Positions 1-11,089 of a DNA stretch of 64,000 nt are shown one piece after another (positions within the stretch are counted from its first letter, which is position 1; every line of letters begins with the position of its first letter). Under the pieces are notes generated by a model. It searched no databases. It was not told the origin of the DNA and saw only the letters and a program-made list of their open reading frames with translations. The position numbers were made by a program, and so were the translations under genes. The stretch is from Strigamia acuminata (Eukaryota; Arthropoda; Chilopoda; Geophilomorpha; Linotaeniidae), in contig OX442316.1 of NCBI GenBank assembly GCA_949358305.1, forward strand, positions 17,546,001 to 17,610,000, read 5' to 3'.

Positions 1-2
1 AC

Positions 3-1587
3 GAGAGATTGCGGATGGAAAACATGCAGATGAAGATGGAGAACACGAGGATCTACACGGAGAAGTTGGAGAGCAGAGAGAGAGAGAATCACAAACTGCA
101 CCAAACTGTTGATTTCTTGAAGCGCGATTTGGCGGAAACTCAGAGCAAACTCAGGTAAAATGAGAAACGGAGAGAGAGGAAAATAGAACGGAATGAGAAA
201 AATACATTTCAGAACTGCCAACGATGATTATAAAAGCTTGTGCTTGTCTTACGAGGAGAAAATACTTCGTCTGGTTCAAAATCTGTCAGTTGCAGAAGAA
301 ACATTGGCCGGTACGACACCTTTAACCTTTTCCCCATAGTTCCAAAATAGCCCTTAACATTTTTAACGGATTTATGATGGATTTCGCCATTTTAGTATGA
401 AATAATGACGAAATACGTCGTTTCATCCATAAATTCATCAAATTTCTGTCGTTTTTATCCATAAATTCATCATTTTTATGTCGTTTTATCCATAAATTCA
501 TCATTTTTATGTCGTTTTATCCATAAATTCATCATTTTTATGTCGTTTTATCCACAAATTCATCATTTTTATGTCGTTTTATCCATAAATTCATCATTTT
601 TATGTCGTTTTATCCATAAATTCATCATTTTTATGTCGTTTCATCCATAAATTCATCATTTTTATGTCGTTTTTATCCATAAATTTACATTTTTATGTCG
701 TTTTATCCATAAATTCATCATTTTTATGTCGTTTTATCCATAAATTCATCATTTTTATGTCGTTTTATCCATAAATTCATCATTTTTATGTCGTTTTATC
801 CATAAATTCATCATTTTTATGTCGTTTTATCCATAAATTCATCATTTTTATGTCGTTTTATCCATAAATTCATCATTTTTATGTCGTTTTATCCATAAAT
901 TCATCATTTTTATGTCGTTTTATCCATAAATTCATCATTTTTATGTCGTTTTATCCATAAATTCATCATTTTTATGTCGTTTTATCCATAAATTCATCAT
1001 TTTTATGTCGTTTTATCCATAAATTCATCATTTTTATGTCGTTTTATCCATAAATTCATCATTTTTATGTCGTTTTATCCATAAATTCATCATTTTTATG
1101 TCGTTTTATCCATAAATTCATCATTTTTATGTCGTTTTATCCATAAATTCATCATTTTTATGTCGTTTTATCCATAAATTCATCATTTTTATGTCGTTTT
1201 ATCCATAAATTCATCATTTTTATGTCGTTTTATCCATAAATTCATCATTTTTATGTCGTTTTATCCATAAATTCATCATTTTTATGTCGTTTTATCCATA
1301 AATTCATCATTTTTGTCGTTTTATCCATAAATTCATCATTTTTATGTCGTTTTACCCATAAATGTATCACTTTTACGTCGTTTTATGCCGAAATACGAGT
1401 CCCAAGCGCTTTTACTTGTTTTATTCTCCTTACTTTAGACACGGTTTTCAAGTTACGTGAGCAGGAACACGTTCGATCAAGACACGAACGTGAAAATCGA
1501 CGACAGTGCGAGCGTCTTCAAAAAGAGAAAAATGATCTAATGGAATTGGCTTTGAGTGGAGACCGGAACAACTTTTATTTGAGTTAA
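3..1587 (+). CDS. 3' end of a coiled-coil protein gene (partial, three exons)
   Basis: Three exons can be joined in one open frame: up to 154 (donor GTAAAA), 213-310 (acceptor TTTCAG, donor GTACGA) and 1439-1587 (acceptor CTTTAG), ending in TAA at 1585-1587. The 5' part lies outside the window. The product is very rich in Glu, Lys, Arg and Gln with regular leucines, as in a long coiled coil, and ends in a short tail FYLS. AATAAA-type signals follow at about 1597-1612. I do not recognise the family with confidence. Cilium or basal-body coiled-coil proteins look like this, but so do many others. The second intron is almost entirely a 31-bp minisatellite. The gene converges on the ATP synthase beta gene. 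Confidence 0.7.
413..1398. repeat. 31-bp minisatellite array inside an intron
   Basis: A 31-bp unit (core TATGTCGTTTTATCCATAAA) repeats about 31 times head to tail with very few changes in the middle. Units become irregular at both ends: about 413-480 on the left, and after about 1310 on the right, where one unit lacks two bases. Apart from short flanks it makes up the whole intron between the last two exons of the coiled-coil gene. Homogeneous centre and diverged edges are typical of unequal exchange or slippage. Confidence 0.95.
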
Positions 1588-1864
1588 AAGTGTAAATCAA
1601 ATAAAATTGCAATAAAATCACCAAAAAATAAATACAACCTTTTCGTTCTTTCTTTTCTAGACAAATTATTACGACGACATTAAGTTGACTACTCATTTAT
1701 TTCCTTTATTATCCTTATCGCCAATCGTGTTTATACCAATCAATAATAAATCCTTACTTAATCCTAGAAATTTTTTAAAAAATAATTTCTTACACTAAAC
1801 AATAATTATCTACTGAAATGAATGGCAGTTGACAAAAACATCTTTACACTACACGCGATATTTC

Positions 1865-4686
<2,822 letters not shown>

Positions 4687-4826
4687 GGCGACTATGGCTG
4701 TTCTGTGAGGAGCAAGATGGCCTTGGTTTTATCACGTGACCAAGGAGCCGGTCGTTCATTTCTAGTTGAGTTGTGTACGAAGTTAGACGTGGCATAAATT
4801 CCACTCGACTTTGTACAAATACGAAC
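4687..4826 (-). promoter_or_regulatory. Probable ATP synthase beta promoter and 5'UTR
   Basis: The segment directly upstream of the ATP synthase start codon contains AAGATGGC (about 4709-4716, a YY1-type initiator motif in animals) and CACGTGAC (about 4734-4741, an E-box of the USF type). Both are common in TATA-less promoters of nuclear genes for mitochondrial proteins. No TATA box is visible. The element assignment is inference from motif type and position. Confidence 0.4.
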
Positions 4827-5064
4827 ATGTTGTTTAAACATGGAAACCATAAGGTAAAATATCAAATAAGTATTAATTTATTTAAAACTATTTTACTAGT
4901 CTTTTAAAAAATATACAGTTTTGAAGCTATTTTATTTTATTTGCTATATTTATTTATTTTTTTGCCAACTGCTGGAAATGTAGAGAACCATTGAGTTTAC
5001 TCCACTGCTCGTTAGGTGTCACCACGACCAATCAGCATCCAGCAAAGCGAGCAGCAAAGTCAAA
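4827..5064 (+). CDS. Possible divergent short gene start (two exons, unrecognised)
   Basis: Reading away from the ATP synthase promoter, an ATG at 4827 opens nine codons ending at a GTAAAA donor (4853). A second open stretch (4984-5064) follows a T-rich tract with acceptor ATGTAG and ends at a perfect GTAAGT donor. Both joins keep phase 0 and the 36 codons contain no stop. No further exon is recognisable before the antisense PLC-X gene, so this may be the 5' end of a gene whose remaining exons are hidden, a truncated gene, or chance. I recognise no family. Confidence 0.25.
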
Positions 5065-5163
5065 GTAAGTAACAAAATAATGTTTTTATTTGAGTACGCT
5101 ATTTTAATTCATATTTTTAAGTAAAAGAATATATAAGTACATGTTTCAATTCAATATTTGGCT

Positions 5164-6536
5164 TTACAACAACTCATTAGATGCCCTAATTCTCATTTTG
5201 TTGTCTTTACACCTTTTCCTTCTCTCATTGGACTTGATGGAAACCTCGACCATATCATTCCCATGGAAATAATCCGTAGCCACAATATTCCCACTCGCCC
5301 ACCAGTCGTCTCTGAACCACTGCGTCACATTCCTATTGGCCTTATCAGCAAAATATCGAATCCCTTTCCTAGGTTTCGATAAAACCGTCCACACCGTCGG
5401 TGTTAATTCCGCCATTGCTGCCCACATGTACCAGTTAGGCCCGTGCGTGAATTGCTGTAAAAATGACTTCAACTGACCAAGCTCCATCGTATTTCCCCAT
5501 TTCTGCGACAATCCTCCCCACAAAAGATCATATCTGTAATAGTTCGAGTCGGAATACATGACAACAACTCTCTTGTCCCGAGCCCAAAGTTGAGATAATG
5601 TGACGCCATTGGTGAAGCTCCTGGGAACCATCCATTGACCCAGTTCTTTTGTGACGTAAGATATGAACCGGTCGTGCGTGGAGGAGTTGGTGAAACCGAC
5701 CGGAAATCGGTGGAAATCTAAGATGACGATTTCTTTGGTGGCTTCAACCACTTTTTTGATGTCGGCCAGTATAGTTGAAAAAGGGTACATTTTAATTTTG
5801 TCGTGGTTGATCCAGAACTCGTCGGTTTTCTTGGGGTAAGATCCGACTCGCAGATCAAACGAGCGGATTCCGTAAACGAACTGGTGGAAAATGTCCTCGT
5901 CCTGACACGCTTTATAGCGGACGAGAACGTTTTCCGACATGATGCCTTTGTATTCCTCGTAACTGCCGGAATTGTGGGTGCCCGGAATCATTATTTCGCT
6001 GAGCGTGAACCCGCCGATCGTGTCGCGCGATTCCCACATCCAATTCGGTTGGATCCTGGCGCAGTTTTGAGAAAGTATGACGTCATCTCGAACGTAGGCG
6101 ATCCAGAACCCCATGCATCGTTTCGTGGCGGTAGATATTTGATAGCTAAATCGCGGCAGTTGAATCGATGACCGGTAGTAATTTAACGGGTGATCCGAAG
6201 GGGATATGTTGACCAATGGATTGGTTATATTGATTTCGGGGTCGTTGGAGAATAATCCAACCCAGTCGCCATCTTGCGGCGAAACGTTGTACCAATTCAA
6301 TTCGATTTGCCGCTCGTTTTTCGCCAATTTTAATAAATTGTACGAAGCGATGGAAGAGACCGTGATGTACACCTGGATTCCATCCGGAGGCCCGCAATCT
6401 ATTGGCAAAAAAAAATTTTAAAAAAATAATTAAAAAAAAAAAAAAATTCAATTGAAAAAGTATAAAAACCTTTCGCCGCTGCAGCGAAGCCGAACAATAG
6501 TGGCAGTGATGTAATGAAAAGGAAGTTAAAAAACAT
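5164..6536 (-). CDS. Secreted PI-PLC X domain protein 1 (PLCXD-like)
   Basis: Two coding exons, 6470-6536 and 5164-6398, joined in phase 1 (433 aa). Exon 1 encodes a hydrophobic signal peptide starting MFFNFLFITSLPLLFGF. Exon 2 encodes an N-terminal beta-rich module with the motif DGDWVGLF, then a PI-PLC X domain of the short, stand-alone PLCXD type without EF-hand, Y or C2 domains. The two histidines expected at the active site are present, in PGTHNSGS (about residue 164) and INHDK (about residue 221), together with IRSFDLRVG and the C-terminal motif ATDYFHGND. It should be a secreted or luminal phosphodiesterase-like enzyme; the substrate is unknown. Its first exon and 5' flank are shared with MPEG1-like A and B. 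Two paralogues lie at 20-25 kb. Confidence 0.88.
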
Positions 6537-7130
6537 GATTCTGCAAGATAAAAAGTCCGTGAACAGAGTCCACATGTTTACTGGTCAAGAGAAACTTGAA
6601 TTTTTGATAAAAGAGTGAATTTTTTTCTTTTTTTTTTGGAGAAATTTAATTATTTTTTTGAATAAAAGACAGTAAATGGAGCAAGTTAGGGTCACATGGT
6701 AGACAATTTAGGTCATAAATGTGGATTAAACCAATGCCAATGTCTTTTAAAGTGGGATTCAGACAGTTTAGCAACCTGTTTGACTCGTGCGTGTTGAATT
6801 TCACGTTTAAATTATCAATTTTTTGGGTTGTTTCAATAATATTTTATGTAATTTAACAGATAAACTCACCGGAAATTGGTTGGAATTGGTGTCCAAGTGA
6901 CGGTGTGGATCCAATCAGGCGTTTAAATATCCATAGATCGGATTGAATACAATGTGAAAAGGTGAGTAAATAAAAATACAATAAAAGTGGTGAGCAGTCA
7001 TCAATAATCCACAAGTAATGTATATATTTGTACTTGCTGAAGTGGCGTGGAGAAGAGCTGTGAGCAGCTAGTTAATCATTTGGCAAGTGGCCAATTGCTG
7101 CTCGAGTTACACACGAACCAGCAATTTTTT
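6537..7130 (-). promoter_or_regulatory. Leader cassette copy 1: promoter and 5'UTR exon of PLC-X gene 1
   Basis: An acceptor (ATCTTGCAG) lies four bases before the ATG, and a consensus donor GTGAGTT lies at about 6863-6869. This defines a noncoding 5' exon starting at 6870. Its upstream part contains GATATTTAAACG near 6918-6935, a possible TATA-like box. The whole stretch, including the signal exon at 6470-6536, is clearly homologous to 13607-14470 and 18992-19600, which sit upstream of MPEG1-like A and B. The homology extends through the noncoding exon to a shared GCTCGAGTTACACA-like block near 7100. Confidence 0.65.
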
Positions 7131-7344
7131 TTTTTTAATTTAAAAGTTTCATTTATTTATTATGAGTCACAAAAAAATACAGAAAATGTACAAACGTGAT
7201 CAATATTTGTCGATGTTTGTGGAAATTGAAGAAAAAGCTTTTTTTTTGGTTATCGAACATTTTTTAGTCGAAAGAAAAAACTCAGAAAACTAATAGTAGG
7301 CGCATTCATAAAGTTTTTTTGATTCCAAAGTGTTCAAACGTATA

Positions 7345-8161
7345 CCGTATTTTGCGGACCATAAGACGCACTTTTTTACTTTGAGAAGTCGACCAAAAAG
7401 TCCGAACTTATGTTTGATACTTACTTGTACGTGGCAACTCGGGGAATCCGAAAAAATTAATTCAGGGATATATTAATTTAAAAGAGAAAAATAATCAAAT
7501 ATATTCCTGCTGTAGTAGCAAATTTTCTTACTTACAGTTGATGTATTGATAAATATACTTCACTTTAGCGACGCCGTTTTTCAACCTAATTAAACCTAAC
7601 CTAACCTAGCTGAATCTAAGCTCCTTAAAAATGACGTCGCTAAAATGGACGTCGCTCAAGTAAAGGAAGCCGGTATAAACGGTTAGATTTTTTACACTAA
7701 CTTTTGCAATTGTAGTTGTGGTTTGCCTGTATTTTGATGCACACGTATATACCGCACTCCAGTACCATCTGCACTGACAATAAACATTGGCGTGGCTTAT
7801 ATAATTGAGAAGTTATTTTGATGGGAAATTTTTTAACTCGAAGGAAATGTCGTTTTTTTTATTTTTTTTATTTTGACAAATTGCATTGAATTACAATAGC
7901 TTTTTGGGTTTAGATAATACACAAAAACAACATTTATTTTCGTGGGAATTTCCCATGAAAATAAATCGGGGAATTATGAAGATAATAATTAAAAATGAAA
8001 TTTAAATTTTTTTTGTAAGAATAACATATTTTTTTATTTATAAAAATTGTCTATTTATGTTTCTTTTGGTCCAATGCATCTTATCGTCCAAAAAAATTTT
8101 TTTTTTTAAATAAAAATTGACTGATAAATTTGAGGCGCGTCTTATGGTCCGCAAAATACGG
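7345..8161. mobile_element. Non-autonomous Tc1/mariner-type element (CCGTATTTTGCGGACC ends)
   Basis: The left end CCGTATTTTGCGGACCATAA at 7345 is repeated inverted at the right end (8133-8161, ending TTGTGG-free ...GCAAAATACGG). TA dinucleotides flank both ends (7343-7344 and 8162-8163), the target duplication expected of Tc1/mariner transposons. No transposase reading frame is present in the 817 bp. Ends of this type (CCGTATTTT..GGACCATAAG) are widespread in animal genomes. It lies between leader cassette 1 and the displaced tail of MPEG1-like A. The 133 bp between it and that tail (8162-8294) resemble the 3' flank of MPEG1-like B. Confidence 0.85.
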
Positions 8162-8294
8162 TAATCAAGATTTTAAAATCGGTATTTCACAATTTGAAAT
8201 TGAATTCTACACGTTTTAAAGTACATACATTATTATTGTGTATTAGGAACAACAAGAGTACATTTAAAATTTTCTATACATTTTCAAACTGAAA

Positions 8295-8365
8295 TCACAT
8301 TAGCGAAGGAACCACTCCCACATTCTTTACATTTTGTTCTTGAAGACAGTAATATGTTTTCCCAT
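8295..8365 (-). pseudogene. Displaced 3' tail of MPEG1-like A last exon
   Basis: This 71-bp stretch reads, in the minus direction, as the conserved end of the MPEG1-like P2 region (TYYCLQEQ, then GVVPSL and a stop at 8295-8297). It is cut off from the rest of its exon (from 11090 upward) by the Ty3/gypsy element at 8366-11089. The bases CCCAT at 8361-8365 are repeated at 11090-11094 and are the target duplication. With one CCCAT copy counted, the flanking pieces keep the frame. The natural stop comes a few codons earlier than in paralogues C, E and F. Confidence 0.85.
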
Positions 8366-8616
8366 TGTGAGGTCATACGTTGACCTCACGTTGCGCGCGA
8401 CCTGGCGCCGAGGCGAACACCTGCCACGCGGCGCACCTGTCGGTGTTGATTGATGACGTCGGGACGGGACAGCCAATGGAAGACCTCGTTTTATTTATTT
8501 TCAGAAAATCGATTTGTTTACCTTTGAATTTGTAAAAGCTGAATAAAGTTAGTTTGTGCACATTTTGAACCTAGACAGTCGCAAATTCCTTGTCGCTTGC
8601 TCTTTCATCGCTGACA
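8366..8616 (+). repeat. 5' LTR of the deleted Ty3/gypsy element
   Basis: 251 bp, TGTGAGGTC...GCTGACA, same sequence as 10839-11089. It contains the palindrome AGGTCATACGTTGACCT near its start and AATAAAG near 8543, a possible polyadenylation signal. Confidence 0.92.
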
Positions 8617-8767
8617 TGGCGCAGTCGACAGCTTAGGACCCGGCGGACGCGTGAACGTCGTCGCTGCGTGAGAGAGCTCGTTGGATTTTCGTTGGATTTT
8701 CGAGCCGCAACCGAAAATACGAAAATTGCCGTGCGTGGGCGTGAGGAAGGAAAACTCGGGACATAAA

Positions 8768-10843
8768 ATGGCGGACATGAAAAGTGTTTTCACTTCGACT
8801 AGCGAGCCGGTTTTGGACCTTTTGACGTGCGATACCATTCGCGACGAATGCTTGCTGCGCGGAATTGACGTAAGCAATTGCAAAAAGAAAAGTGAATTTT
8901 TGGCCACTATTTTAGCGGACAACGTGGCAAAAGATGCAGCCAAGGTCAAGCCCGAGCCAACCCAGACGGCCATCGTGTCAACCGCAACGGGACTCGCGGG
9001 ACAGATTAAAGTGCAGCACGAGGTGGACACGACGAAGGGAGTGCCCGTGTTCAAAGGAAAACGTGACGAGAACGTAGAACATTTCATCGAGTGCGTCGAG
9101 CGTGCGGCCACATTGGGAAAATGGACCGAGCACGCGAAAATTGCGGTGGCAAACGGACAATTAAAGGAAGAAGCGCTGTATTGGTATGATATTTTTGGAA
9201 AGAAATTTGTTTTGTGGTCAGAGTGGGCGGCGTCAATTAGGGATTATTTTTTGGACGTTGATACCTACGATAAGTGGAGGCAGCGAATCGCTGCAAGAAA
9301 GCAGTTGGAGAACGAGTCCCTCGCCACATATTTCGCCGCAAAAATCGCGTTGATCGAGACAACAAAGAAGGCGTTCAGTTTCTCGAAGGACGACACGATA
9401 AATGTCACAATAGAGGGAGTTCGCGATTTGCACACTCGTGATTTATTTCGCATGTCAAAATTTGATTCTTTTATCGAATTAATTAGGAAGGGACGCGAGA
9501 TTGACCGGAACAGAGAGGCCATCGAGTCACCACCGAGGACGACACCAAAAGAGACCGCGAAGCCAAATATCGAGGCCCGGACAAGGACACCACGCGATGA
9601 AACGTCATATAAAAAGGGCATGGACATGTCAAAAATGCAATGTTGGCGTTGCAACGAGATGGGCCATTGTTCATTTGATTGTTCCAAAGCGAAAAAGCCC
9701 GAACAGAAGGAGGGAGACGCAAGGCAACAACTGAGGGACGCCGAGAAAAAGAAGATCAACATTTGCATGGTTAGGACGAAGTGTCCGGAGTCGAATCTCG
9801 TCGTCGTGGATTGCCAGTCAGCGGAGCTCGGGGGACAGGTGGAGGCCCTGATTGACTGTGGGGCAAACTGCTCGACCGTAGATCAACTTTTTGTTGGGGA
9901 CAGCGTTGAAATTCGCCCAAATTTGGAGAAAGAATATTTCAAGACGGCGAGTGGCGACAAACAGGTGTTGGGCCACGTAGACCTGAACGTGCAAATCGGT
10001 AAAATGAGGACCAGGATTAGCGACGTTGCCGTGGTCCAGGATGCGCCTTTCCCGCTGGTCATCGGGATGGACTGGCGCAAACAGGCCGGTTTGGCTTGGA
10101 TGATTTCCGGCGACGGCGACGTGACTTTTTATAAGGAGATCAAGGAATCGATGCCGGCGATGCATTACATTTTTCGAGCCCCACTGCGGATTTCAGCGGA
10201 GGACCGGTCGTTCGGAGAGCAGGACGAGCCGGGAAAGTGTGTGGGCGAGGAGCGCGAGATTCGTCTAGAACACAAAAAGGGAAAGGAGAATGAGATCCCC
10301 GACGCACTTTCACGAGCAATCGAATCAGGGACGACAGTCGTATTGGCAACAATTAAGTTGAGAGATGGGACACTGCGAGAGGAGCAGCGGAGTGATGCGT
10401 TTTGCAGGGAGAAGACGGCGTGCCCCCCGACGGAGTTCGAGGCGGTCGACGGATTTCTCCACCACGTGGAAACACGACGAAATAGGAAGTGTTCCCGAAT
10501 TGTGGTGCCGGGGAGCATGACCGACAAATTAACGAAGGCGGTCCACGAATCATGCGAACATGCAATCGCTCTTAAAACGTTATCTAGACCGAGAAGGCAC
10601 TGGTGGAAAGGTATGCAGAGCTGCGTGAGAGGTTTTGCTCGGAACTGTACGAGGGGCCATCGACGGAGGAAATCCGAGGTCTTATACGAGGGCCCACATT
10701 TAATCACGGAGCGTTTGGGGACCGAGGTTTACATTCTGTCACATGAGGACGGCCGAACTTGGAAGGCGCATGGCGCCCAGTTGAGGAACTGTAACGAGGA
10801 GGCCGTGATGGGGACCATCACTACCCCTGGGGTGGACGTGTGA
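8768..10843 (+). CDS. Gag-protease ORF with fused RNase H and integrase remnants
   Basis: The ORF is open from 8681; the first ATG is at 8768 (MADMKSVFTST) and gives 691 aa. In order: a Gag-like helical region; one CCHC zinc knuckle CWRCNEMGHCSFDC; an aspartic-protease core with IDCGAN, where Cys replaces the usual Thr/Ser of D-T/S-G; then, abruptly, HKKGKENEIPDALSRA, normally the end of the Ty3/gypsy RNase H; a weak integrase N-terminal region (GFLHHVETR); and a basic C-terminal piece. Reverse transcriptase and the integrase DDE core are absent. The junctions keep the frame, so one long fusion protein remains possible. The stop codon lies in the first bases of the 3' LTR. Confidence 0.85.
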   Translation: MADMKSVFTSTSEPVLDLLTCDTIRDECLLRGIDVSNCKKKSEFLATILADNVAKDAAKVKPEPTQTAIVSTATGLAGQIKVQHEVDTTKGVPVFKGKRDENVEHFIECVERAATLGKWTEHAKIAVANGQLKEEALYWYDIFGKKFVLWSEWAASIRDYFLDVDTYDKWRQRIAARKQLENESLATYFAAKIALIETTKKAFSFSKDDTINVTIEGVRDLHTRDLFRMSKFDSFIELIRKGREIDRNREAIESPPRTTPKETAKPNIEARTRTPRDETSYKKGMDMSKMQCWRCNEMGHCSFDCSKAKKPEQKEGDARQQLRDAEKKKINICMVRTKCPESNLVVVDCQSAELGGQVEALIDCGANCSTVDQLFVGDSVEIRPNLEKEYFKTASGDKQVLGHVDLNVQIGKMRTRISDVAVVQDAPFPLVIGMDWRKQAGLAWMISGDGDVTFYKEIKESMPAMHYIFRAPLRISAEDRSFGEQDEPGKCVGEEREIRLEHKKGKENEIPDALSRAIESGTTVVLATIKLRDGTLREEQRSDAFCREKTACPPTEFEAVDGFLHHVETRRNRKCSRIVVPGSMTDKLTKAVHESCEHAIALKTLSRPRRHWWKGMQSCVRGFARNCTRGHRRRKSEVLYEGPHLITERLGTEVYILSHEDGRTWKAHGAQLRNCNEEAVMGTITTPGVDV

Positions 10844-11089
10844 GGTCATACGTTGACCTCACGTTGCGCGCGACCTGGCGCCGAGGCGAACACCTGCCAC
10901 GCGGCGCACCTGTCGGTGTTGATTGATGACGTCGGGACGGGACAGCCAATGGAAGACCTCGTTTTATTTATTTTCAGAAAATCGATTTGTTTACCTTTGA
11001 ATTTGTAAAAGCTGAATAAAGTTAGTTTGTGCACATTTTGAACCTAGACAGTCGCAAATTCCTTGTCGCTTGCTCTTTCATCGCTGACA
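10839..11089 (+). repeat. 3' LTR of the deleted Ty3/gypsy element
   Basis: 251 bp with the same sequence as the 5' LTR at 8366-8616. It is followed by CCCAT at 11090-11094, the second copy of the target duplication. A weak G-rich stretch (CTGGGGTGGACG) precedes it as a possible polypurine tract. Confidence 0.92.

Larger units (their letters stand above)
8366..11089 (+). mobile_element. Young, internally deleted Ty3/gypsy LTR retrotransposon
   Basis: Two 251-bp LTRs that look identical by eye (8366-8616 and 10839-11089), starting TGTGAGGTC and ending GCTGACA, bound a 2.2-kb interior. The 5-bp duplication CCCAT flanks it. TGGCGCAGTCGAC follows the 5' LTR directly and is a good primer binding site. 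The single long ORF carries Gag and protease but lacks reverse transcriptase, most of RNase H and the integrase catalytic core. The element is thus non-autonomous and must have been mobilised by another copy. LTR identity implies recent insertion. It lies in the antisense direction within the last exon of MPEG1-like A. Confidence 0.92.

Noticed and set aside
322-504. Minus-strand ORF of 60 codons in the minisatellite
   Set aside because: It is produced by the repeat unit itself, has no exon borders, and recurs with the 31-bp period.
413-1398. CRISPR-like array
   Set aside because: The 31-bp units are contiguous with no unique spacers, and the window is eukaryotic.
8366-11089. Full-length autonomous retrotransposon
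   Set aside because: Reverse transcriptase and the integrase catalytic core are absent, although LTRs and ORF look intact.
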